In this document: one piece after another, positions 1 to 6,216 of the stretch
Layout: each line of letters opens with the position of its first letter
How positions within the stretch are numbered: the stretch's first letter is position 1
DNA from: JBFJWU01 sp041623475 [NCBI: bacterium]
Lineage (GTDB): Bacteria > J088
Length of the DNA stretch: 17,006 nt
Direction: 5' to 3'
NCBI GenBank assembly: GCA_041623475.1
Contig: JBFJWU010000025.1
Span: 1-17,006, forward strand
Program-made: the position numbers and the translations under genes
The notes under the pieces: generated by a model
Database searches by the model: none
The model's input: the letters and a program-made list of their open reading frames with translations, nothing else
What the model was told of the DNA's origin: nothing

Positions 1-1309
1 CATTGTTCAGGTAGCCGCAGAACACGTTCGGTCCCCGCAGCAACAGCTCGCCGTCGCTGGCCAACTGGTACTCAACAAACGGCATCACCTGTCCAACCGT
101 TCCCAGCCGCGCATGGCCAGGCCGGTTTATGTGGCTGACGCCGCCGCTCTCGGTCATACCATACCCCTCGAGTATCTCGACCCCGATCCCGTGGTACCAC
201 AACAGCAGGTCCGCCGAAATCGGGGCGGCACCGGAAATCGCCAGCTTGCAACGCCGCAGGCCGAAACGCTCCTGCAACGGCCGGAAAACCAGCACATCGC
301 CAATCCACCATTGCACCTGGTCCAGCAGTGTACGGTTGCCATCCAGGCGTCGCCGGGCAATCTGGCGGCCCTTATTCGTCCAATAACGGTACAACGTGCG
401 CTTCAGCCAGGAACTGTCGTTCATTTTGACTTCGGCCATTGCTTGCATTTTTTCCCAGATTCGCGGCACGCCCAGGAATACCGTCGGCGAAACTTCGCGC
501 AGGTCCTCCTGGATCGTGGCAATCGATTCGCCGAAATGCACGACGGCCCCGGTGGTCAGCGGTAAAAACAGGCTGAAGATCTTTTCGGCGACGTGGCACA
601 GCGGCAGGTATGACAGGACCGTATCGGAATCATCCAGCTCAAACAGGTTGGCTGTGGCATCGGATCCCGACAGTACATTTGCACTGGACAGCATCGCCCC
701 TTTGGGCGGACCCGTGGTCCCGGATGTATAGACAATCATGGCAGGCTGGGTCGGGTCCAGGTCGGCAACGGTCTGGTCAAACCAGGCACGGCCATCGCCC
801 AGACGTTCCCGCCCTGCGGCCATCACGTCGTCCCAGCGATGAATCCGCGAATCACTGTAATGCCGCATCCCGCGGTCGTCAACGACAATGACCTGGGTCA
901 CATCTGGCGTCTGGTCGGCAATTTCGATCGCTTTGTCGACCTGCTCCTGGTCCTCGCACAGCAGGATCCTGGCACCGGAATGATTTAGGATATAGGCAAC
1001 GTCTTCTGGCGGGTTGGTCTGGTAAATACCGACACTGCGTGCACCGATTCCCTGGGCCGCCAGGTCGGTATAGATCCACTCCCTGCGGTTCTCGCTGAGG
1101 ATCGCAACATGATCGCCCGGGCCAATTCCCCAGTCGCGCAGGACCAGCGCAATCGCCGCCACGTTGTCTGCGTACTCACGCCAGGTCACCTGTTGCCACG
1201 CACCCAGGTCTTTCTCGCGAAGCGCTACCCGATCCGGGCGCGTCCGCGCAAAGTACAACAGGCGTCCCGGCAGGGTCTGCAGCAAAGGATCCGCTTGATC
1301 AGCCATCAT
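1..1309 (-). CDS. AMP-forming long-chain acyl-CoA synthetase (3' end cut by window edge)
   Basis: Activates a carboxylic acid (probably a fatty or aromatic acid) to its CoA thioester through an acyl-AMP intermediate. About 435 residues are present; the C-terminal subdomain lies beyond the left edge. The AMP-binding P-loop YTSGTTGPPKG is at residues 193-203. It is followed by the LPLCHVAEK and GVPRIWEKM blocks typical of the FadD15/ACSBG-like long-chain synthetase group, and by YGMTES near residue 395. Two ATGs stand side by side at 1309 and 1306; either may be used. The start overlaps the stop of the upstream LivG-type gene by about 10 bases, which implies translational coupling. A synthetase embedded in a branched-chain-amino-acid-type ABC operon is a known arrangement in proteobacteria and suggests that the transported acid is activated on entry. 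The family call is firm; chain length and substrate cannot be told. Confidence 0.93.
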   Translation of the reverse strand, partial: MMADQADPLLQTLPGRLLYFARTRPDRVALREKDLGAWQQVTWREYADNVAAIALVLRDWGIGPGDHVAILSENRREWIYTDLAAQGIGARSVGIYQTNPPEDVAYILNHSGARILLCEDQEQVDKAIEIADQTPDVTQVIVVDDRGMRHYSDSRIHRWDDVMAAGRERLGDGRAWFDQTVADLDPTQPAMIVYTSGTTGPPKGAMLSSANVLSGSDATANLFELDDSDTVLSYLPLCHVAEKIFSLFLPLTTGAVVHFGESIATIQEDLREVSPTVFLGVPRIWEKMQAMAEVKMNDSSWLKRTLYRYWTNKGRQIARRRLDGNRTLLDQVQWWIGDVLVFRPLQERFGLRRCKLAISGAAPISADLLLWYHGIGVEILEGYGMTESGGVSHINRPGHARLGTVGQVMPFVEYQLASDGELLLRGPNVFCGYLNN

Positions 1310-2078
1310 CGTGCCCATGCCCACCGATATAGGCGGCGATCACCGCCGGATTCTGGCGAACCTCGCCTGGCGGACCGACGGCAATCCGGCGCCCGAAATC
1401 AAAGACCGCAACTGTGTCGGCCAGGTCCATCACAAAACCCAGGTCGTGTTCGATCAGTACCTGGGTCACGCCCAGGTCTTCCTTGATATCGAGGATAAAC
1501 CGGGCCAGGTCTTCCGTTTCCTCCTGGTTCAGTCCGGCAGCAGGTTCGTCCAGCAAGAGGATCCGTGGATCCATCGCCAGTGCCCGGCCCAGCTCGACGC
1601 GCTTCAGGACACCATATGGCAAAATCGAGACCGGCATCTTGCGGTAACGCTCCAGCTGCAGGAAATCGATGATTTCCTCGACCCGCTTACGATGCTGGAT
1701 CTCGTCACGATGGGTCCGCCCGAACCAGAACATATCGGTCAGCCAGTTACTTCGGAACAGATGATGGCGTCCAACCAGCAGATTCTCCAGTACGGTCATA
1801 TGTTCGAACAATGCCAGGTTCTGGAACATTCGCGCCACACCCATGGCCGCGATCCGGTGCGGCGGTTGGCCCAGGATCGGGTCGCCGTGAAGGCTGATCC
1901 GACCGCTGTCCGGCCTGTAAATCCCCGAGACGCAATTGAACAATGAGGTCTTGCCGGCCCCGTTCGGGCCGATCACGGCCAGGATTTCGCCCTGGTTGAC
2001 GGTCAGGTCAATCCCGTCCAGGGCGCGAACCCCGGCAAACGACAGCGACAGGCTTTCAATTGACAGGGCAATCGTCAC
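1299..2078 (-). CDS. livG: ABC transporter ATP-binding protein, LivG family
   Basis: One of two ATPases of a branched-chain-amino-acid-type (HAAT) importer; it powers uptake from the cytoplasmic face. Counting from the GTG at 2078, Walker A GPNGAGKT is at residues 37-44. The signature region is LPYGVLKRVE (about 153-162), the LPYG variant normal for LivG in place of LSGGQ. Walker B ILLLDEPAAGLN follows, with an H-loop in IEHDLGFVM. The C-terminus has the usual LivG extension, AVGPPGEVRQNPAVIAAYIG. I prefer the GTG at 2078 because it forms a GTGA overlap with the stop of the preceding livF-type gene. A TTG three codons upstream (2087) is the alternative. Length of about 259 residues is normal for the family. 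The true substrate may be an organic acid and not leucine, given the linked acyl-CoA synthetase. Confidence 0.93.
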   Translation of the reverse strand: MTIALSIESLSLSFAGVRALDGIDLTVNQGEILAVIGPNGAGKTSLFNCVSGIYRPDSGRISLHGDPILGQPPHRIAAMGVARMFQNLALFEHMTVLENLLVGRHHLFRSNWLTDMFWFGRTHRDEIQHRKRVEEIIDFLQLERYRKMPVSILPYGVLKRVELGRALAMDPRILLLDEPAAGLNQEETEDLARFILDIKEDLGVTQVLIEHDLGFVMDLADTVAVFDFGRRIAVGPPGEVRQNPAVIAAYIGGHGHDDG

Positions 2079-2860
2079 GACAGCCAACGCTTGCGCCGTC
2101 TGTAGTGCTTGACGTCACGAAAATTACGCCGACCACCACCACCCAGGCCCAGGTAGAATTCGCGAATATCATCATCCTGCCGAAGCTCATCGGCCGGCCC
2201 GTCAACAACAATCTTGCCGTTTTCCAGTACGTACCCCGTCGTCGCCAGGTCCAACGCTACAGACGCGTTCTGCTCGACCAGCAGGATCGAAACGCCTTGC
2301 TGGTTGACCTCGCGGATCAGCGCCATGATGTCTTCGACGATCCGTGGTGCCAGGCCCAGCGAAGGTTCGTCCAGCAGCAACAGTTTTGGCCGCGTCACAA
2401 GTGCCCGTGCGATTGCCAGCATCTGCTGTTCACCGCCAGACAGGTAACCTGCGGTACGATGGCGCCGCTCGCCGAGAACCGGAAATCGATCGTAGTAACG
2501 TTCCAGGTCGTTGGACAGTTGCCCGTCACGCCGAACCCACCCACCAGCCAGCAGGTTCTCTTCGACCGTCAGGTCGGCAAAGATCCTGCGACCCTCCATT
2601 ACCTGGGCAATTCCGCGACGGACGATATCGGGTGCAGACTGACCTGCCAGATCGTCGCCATCCAGCCGCACTGACCCTTTGGTCACCGCACCTTCGTGGT
2701 AGGGCAACAGGCCCGCAATTGCCCGCAGCATCGTTGTCTTGCCGGCACCGTTGGGTCCCAGCAAGGCAACGATCTCGCCGTCCGGGACCGACAGGCTGAC
2801 GCCGCGAAGAACGAGGACGACCGAATGGTAGACGACCTCCAGGTTGGCAATGTCCAGCAC
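2075..2860 (-). CDS. livF: ABC transporter ATP-binding protein, LivF family
   Basis: Second ATPase of the HAAT-type importer, 261 residues. Walker A GPNGAGKT is at 35-42, followed by the Q-loop region and EGRRIFADLTVEENL, a LivF hallmark. The signature LSGGEQQM is at 140-147 and Walker B LLLDEPSLGLAP at 161-172, with the catalytic Glu at 165. The switch region is ILLVEQNA, which has Gln where many ABC ATPases have His; this is usual in LivF. The C-terminal 25 or so residues (GGGGRRNFRDVKHYRRRKR) form a glycine-then-basic tail. The start is GTG at 2860, the first possible start after the in-frame stop of the upstream solute-binding gene 15 bases away. No clear ribosome binding site is visible, so translation probably depends on coupling. 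It overlaps livG by 4 bases. Confidence 0.93.
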   Translation of the reverse strand: MLDIANLEVVYHSVVLVLRGVSLSVPDGEIVALLGPNGAGKTTMLRAIAGLLPYHEGAVTKGSVRLDGDDLAGQSAPDIVRRGIAQVMEGRRIFADLTVEENLLAGGWVRRDGQLSNDLERYYDRFPVLGERRHRTAGYLSGGEQQMLAIARALVTRPKLLLLDEPSLGLAPRIVEDIMALIREVNQQGVSILLVEQNASVALDLATTGYVLENGKIVVDGPADELRQDDDIREFYLGLGGGGRRNFRDVKHYRRRKRWLS

Positions 2861-2875
2861 AGCAGCGGTCGCCGA

Positions 2876-4219
2876 CTATTCGGCGGCAGGCGCCTCGGTC
2901 GTGTCAGCGTCGTCGCCCGGCAGATCGGCAGCACCGGGTGCAGCGCTGTCTGCCGCGGCGGCCAGCAAGGCCGGCTCGGCATACGGTGCCACGGTCACCC
3001 AGGTCCGGTTTTCGAAGTCCGGCTTGAGGATCCTGGTCTCGGTTCCAGTCTGGTAGGGAAATTTGGACAGATCCACCGGCCGAAACAGGCCGCCACCGGA
3101 AAAGTTCGTAATCTTCTGCAGTGCTGCCAGGTATCCTTCGCGGCTGATGTCGCCGCTTTTGACCATGGCCGTAAATGCCTTGAGCTGGACCACGCCTTGT
3201 ACATACGAGGTCAGGATGTAAAAGTCCGGCGGACTCATTTCGGCACCCAGTTGCTCATACAACTGGATAAATTCGGCCATCCCCGGCAGGTCCTCACCCC
3301 AGTACGGCAGGCCCATGACCCAGTAAAAGTTGGCGAATACCGCCGAAGGAATAACCTCGGGATCAAAAAACCGGTCGATCCAGGCTGGCGTACTGCCGAC
3401 CCAGACCGGCATATACTTGAGCTGTGCTGCGGTGCCGACAATCGGACCAGTACCACTGGGCAGTGTCGTCAGCAGGACGTGGGTTGCGCCCGCTTCCTTG
3501 AGGGCCGTGACGACAGCGGTATAGTCAGACTGCCCCGGTGCAACCTCCTGCTGGGACACGACGGAGACCCCGTGGTGCTCGGCAGCCGCGGTCCAGCCGG
3601 CCAGCCCGTCGGCACCATAGTCATCCTGCTGGTAAATAATGCCGGCCTTGACCGCCTCGGCAGACCCGGCCTGCTCGACGACCCAGTCCATCGCCCGCAT
3701 CGCTTCCACTTTGTAGGGGGTACCCAGCGGCGGCGTGTAATTGTTTTCTGACATTTTTGACGACAGGGATGCCGGAAACGCAACCATCTTGTCCCGTTCC
3801 AGTAACGGCAACAACGGCAACGTGTTGGGCGTACCAAAGCTGGTACCGATGTACAGGACATCTTCTTTGATTTCGTTGTATGCCTGGACTGAACGCTGCG
3901 GATTGTAACCGTGGTCCCGCTCGATCAGTTTCAAGCTCCACCCCTGGGGAACCAGTCCAGAGTTGCCGCCATTTACCTGTGCAGCCAGCAACCGCTTGCC
4001 GACGGCATATGGCTTCCCGATTGCTGCGGCCGGGCCACTTTCATCATTAAGGACACCAACGAACAGGACCTGCTTGTCTGTGTCGACCCCCTTGACTGTC
4101 TTCGCCGGCTTCTCCGGTTCTGCCATTTTTGTCGGGGCTTCGGCCTGCTTGTCACACGCTGCAAGTGCGAGCGACAACGTCGCTGCGGCAATTCCCGGCC
4201 ATACTTTCCTGTTTTTCAT
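2876..4219 (-). CDS. Solute-binding lipoprotein of the branched-chain-amino-acid-type ABC transporter
   Basis: Binds the substrate outside the inner membrane and hands it to the permeases. From the ATG at 4219 the protein has 447 residues. A short basic N-region (MKNRK) and a hydrophobic stretch end in the lipobox LAAC with the lipidated Cys at residue 22, followed by Asp. The body is a type I periplasmic-binding fold (Peripla_BP_6), from about residue 45 to 410, opening with VLFVGVLNDESGPAAAIGKP, typical of Leu/Ile/Val-type receptors. The last 30 or so residues are rich in Ala, Asp, Glu and Pro and look unstructured. An ATG six bases upstream (4225) is possible, but the AAAGGA motif has a 7-base spacer only to the ATG at 4219. 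It is the first gene of the operon with livF, livG and the acyl-CoA synthetase. The substrate is unknown. Confidence 0.9.
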   Translation of the reverse strand: MKNRKVWPGIAAATLSLALAACDKQAEAPTKMAEPEKPAKTVKGVDTDKQVLFVGVLNDESGPAAAIGKPYAVGKRLLAAQVNGGNSGLVPQGWSLKLIERDHGYNPQRSVQAYNEIKEDVLYIGTSFGTPNTLPLLPLLERDKMVAFPASLSSKMSENNYTPPLGTPYKVEAMRAMDWVVEQAGSAEAVKAGIIYQQDDYGADGLAGWTAAAEHHGVSVVSQQEVAPGQSDYTAVVTALKEAGATHVLLTTLPSGTGPIVGTAAQLKYMPVWVGSTPAWIDRFFDPEVIPSAVFANFYWVMGLPYWGEDLPGMAEFIQLYEQLGAEMSPPDFYILTSYVQGVVQLKAFTAMVKSGDISREGYLAALQKITNFSGGGLFRPVDLSKFPYQTGTETRILKPDFENRTWVTVAPYAEPALLAAAADSAAPGAADLPGDDADTTEAPAAE

Positions 4220-4225
4220 CGTCAT

Positions 4226-4394
4226 ATCCTTTCGATCGGTCTGTTAGTGCGGGCCCGGACCAAACGATTCGCGCAATGGGCCAGCGCTGTACTACTTTAG
4301 CAGGGTGCCGAAAAACGGCCACAATCTTGCGACCTGATGGTCCGACACGTAAACTGGACCCCTGTGACACCAGCGGTGACGCTGCGGAGGACCT
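4226..4394. promoter_or_regulatory. Divergent intergenic region between the uptake operon and apgM
   Basis: These 169 bases separate two outward-facing genes and must hold the start signals of both. A small inverted repeat, GCCG-AAAAA-CGGC, lies at 4307-4319. On the minus strand TAAAGT near 4300 is a possible -10, but its best -35 (TTGTGG) is 19 bases away, so the uptake operon promoter is not resolved. The plus-strand candidate is listed separately. Confidence 0.5.
4327..4355 (+). promoter_or_regulatory. Candidate sigma70 promoter for apgM
   Basis: TTGCGA (4327-4332) and TAAACT (4350-4355) each match the consensus at 4 of 6 positions and have an ideal 17-base spacer. Transcription would begin near 4362, leaving a leader of about 33 bases that carries GGAGG at 4386-4390 just before the apgM ATG. 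Confidence 0.4.
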
Positions 4395-5615
4395 ATGACA
4401 CAGACAACCAGACTGGACCTGTTGCAATCACTGGCACAGCCGGGCGATCCAATCCTGTTTATCGTCCTTGACGGCGTCGGCGACCTGCCTGTTGACGGAC
4501 AAACCGCACTGGAACGGGCATCGACACCCAACCTGGATGCACTCGCCCGGCAGGCAAACATGGGGTTGATCGATCCGGTAGATCGCGGCATCACGCCCGG
4601 GTCCGGCCTGGGCCACCTGAGCCTGTTTGGTTATGACGTTTATGAGCACATGGCGGAACGTGGCGTCCTCGAGGCCCTGGGGGTTGGCTTTGATCTGGAC
4701 GATCACACCGTCGCGGTCCGCTGCAATTTCGTCACCCTCGACGACAATGGGCTGATAGCCGATCGACGCGCGGGCCGGATCGGATCGGACGAAGGCCAAA
4801 GGGTCGTTAAACGACTCGCCGGGGAAATCCAGGAGATTGATGGTATCCCCTGCGAACTGCGCCTGATCAAAGAGTATCGCTTTTCAATGGTCCTCAAGGG
4901 CGAGGGTCTGGGTGGCAACGTCGACGACACCGACCCGCAGAAGACCGGCCTGGCGCCCCTGCCAGCCAATCCACGGGACGACGCCAGCCGGAAAACCGCT
5001 GAACTGCTGGACAGCTTTGCCCGGCGCGCCAGTGAAATCCTGGCCGACGAGCCGGCAGCGAATGGTGTCACCCTGCGCGGAATCGGAAAGAAACCGTCGA
5101 TCCCGACGTTTCAGGAGCTGTACGGCATGAGGGGTGTCGCCATTGCCAACTATCCTATGTACCGGGGTGCCGGTCGCCTGGTCGGAATGGACATGGTCGT
5201 CGTCGAGGGAGAAGGCGAATGTCTGGAGGCCAAAGTCGACCACGTCGTTGCCAATTGGGGCAAGTATGATTTTGTTTTTCTGCACGTCAAAAAGACCGAC
5301 AGCTATGGCGAAGACGGCGACCAGGCCGGCAAGTCCGGGATTATTGAAGCATTTGACCAGCAGTTGCCCCGGATTCTCGACCTGTCGCCGCCCGTCGTCG
5401 CCATTACGGGCGACCACAGTACACCGGTGACGATGAAATCCCACAGCTGGCATCCGGTACCGGTACTGGTCGCCGGGCCCCATATGCGCAATTGCCCGGC
5501 CAGTCGAATGACCGAGTCCCAGTGCTACAACGGGGTCCTGGGCCGATCACGGGGAATGTTCCTGATGTCGGAACTCCTGGCACAGGCTGGCCGATTGAAG
5601 AAATTCGGGGCCTGA
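4395..5615 (+). CDS. apgM: 2,3-bisphosphoglycerate-independent phosphoglycerate mutase, archaeal type
   Basis: Interconverts 3- and 2-phosphoglycerate in glycolysis and gluconeogenesis through a phosphoserine intermediate. It is a cytoplasmic member of the alkaline phosphatase superfamily using two metal ions. The protein has 406 residues, the normal apgM size. Visible motifs are FIVLDGVGD (metal-ligand Asp26), TPGSGLGHLSLFGYD (candidate nucleophile Ser70), TDSYGEDGD (300-309), ITGDHSTP (Asp340, His341) and SHSWHP (His353). In the iPGM/apgM family the fourth motif usually reads D-x-x-x-H; here the His position is Glu306. GGAGG precedes the ATG by 4 bases. The gene stands alone between a divergent uptake operon and rplS. 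A class I fructose-1,6-bisphosphatase gene lies about 10 kb downstream in the same window, so two gluconeogenesis-related steps are encoded nearby. Confidence 0.94.
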   Translation: MTQTTRLDLLQSLAQPGDPILFIVLDGVGDLPVDGQTALERASTPNLDALARQANMGLIDPVDRGITPGSGLGHLSLFGYDVYEHMAERGVLEALGVGFDLDDHTVAVRCNFVTLDDNGLIADRRAGRIGSDEGQRVVKRLAGEIQEIDGIPCELRLIKEYRFSMVLKGEGLGGNVDDTDPQKTGLAPLPANPRDDASRKTAELLDSFARRASEILADEPAANGVTLRGIGKKPSIPTFQELYGMRGVAIANYPMYRGAGRLVGMDMVVVEGEGECLEAKVDHVVANWGKYDFVFLHVKKTDSYGEDGDQAGKSGIIEAFDQQLPRILDLSPPVVAITGDHSTPVTMKSHSWHPVPVLVAGPHMRNCPASRMTESQCYNGVLGRSRGMFLMSELLAQAGRLKKFGA

Positions 5616-5844
5616 GCAGCCATTTCGCGGGGCTTAAGGCGTCGTTTCGGGTTGCAGTAAGGAGCCGCATCTGGTTAAATCAAAAGGATCTGCAGGGACT
5701 GTCGCACAGGCGTCAGGCTCGGCATCCGGATGTAACACGCCAATAATTTCGCAGTCCAGCGTTTGGTGGCCCGGACGGGCACAGCGCTGTTGCGATTAAA
5801 ACGGGCGATTTCAGTTGACCCAAACAACGAGCCAGAGTACGGAT
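5616..5844. other. Intergenic leader before rplS
   Basis: About 230 bases with no convincing gene. An imperfect GCCT...AGGC stem with no T-run follows apgM (around 5611-5640); it could slow RNA polymerase but is not a clear terminator. A weak promoter candidate is listed separately. I see no tRNA and no recognisable riboswitch. The part from 5815 could be translated if rplS starts at the upstream TTG. Confidence 0.4.
5652..5680 (+). promoter_or_regulatory. Weak candidate promoter for the rplS operon
   Basis: TTGCAG (5652-5657) and TTAAAT (5675-5680) have a 17-base spacer; they match the sigma70 consensus at 3 and 4 of 6 positions. Spacing and position suit rplS, but the boxes are poor, so this is only a candidate. 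Confidence 0.22.
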
Positions 5845-6210
5845 ATGGATATTTTGTCGCGCGTCGCGCAATCACAATTGAAGGACGACCGCCCTGACCT
5901 GGAACCCGGGGATCAGGTACGGGTCCACTACCGCATTGAAGAAGGCGGCAAATCCCGTATTCAGGTATTCGAGGGCGTCGTAATCTCGTTACGTGGCTCG
6001 GGAATGAACAAGACCTTTATGGTCCGCAAGGTTTCATTTAATGTCGGTGTCGAGCGTGTTTTCCCATATCACAGCCCTCACATTGACCAGATCGAGGTTA
6101 CCCAGCGCAGCCGAGTCCGGCGCGCGAAACTCTACTACCTTCGGGATCGGCGCGGTCGTGCCGCCCGCCTGAAACCTCGGGACCGCTTCCAGCAGAAAAA
6201 GAGCGGCTGA
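5845..6210 (+). CDS. rplS: 50S ribosomal protein L19
   Basis: Structural protein of the large ribosomal subunit near the 30S-50S interface. From the ATG at 5845 it has 121 residues, close to the usual 115-120. Clear family blocks are PGDQVRVHYRI, IQVFEGVVI, TFMVRKVSFNVGVERVFP, HSPHIDQIEV and RVRRAKLYYLRDRRGRAARL. The MDIL start agrees with the MNII-like N-terminus of L19. A TTG ten codons upstream (5815) is in frame and open but would add an unusual Thr/Gln/Ser-rich extension. Neither start has a strong ribosome binding site. L19 normally follows rpsP-rimM-trmD; none of these lies upstream here. Downstream, rnhB and yraN follow as in many bacteria, with an extra ATPase gene inserted between. 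Confidence 0.96.
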   Translation: MDILSRVAQSQLKDDRPDLEPGDQVRVHYRIEEGGKSRIQVFEGVVISLRGSGMNKTFMVRKVSFNVGVERVFPYHSPHIDQIEVTQRSRVRRAKLYYLRDRRGRAARLKPRDRFQQKKSG

Positions 6211-6216
6211 CCTTTT

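Noticed and set aside
2696-3751. Long plus-strand open frame of 351 residues
   Set aside because: It lies antisense to the well-supported solute-binding protein and livF genes; its composition (Arg, Gly, Gln, His-rich) and lack of motifs mark it as a shadow of GC-rich coding sequence.
4307-4319. GCCG-AAAAA-CGGC hairpin as a terminator
   Set aside because: A 4-base stem with no following T-run between divergent genes; termination there would serve no gene.
5616-5844. Possible structured RNA or ribosomal leader before rplS
   Set aside because: I looked for tRNA arms, riboswitch cores and a long stem followed by a T-run; only a weak imperfect stem was found.
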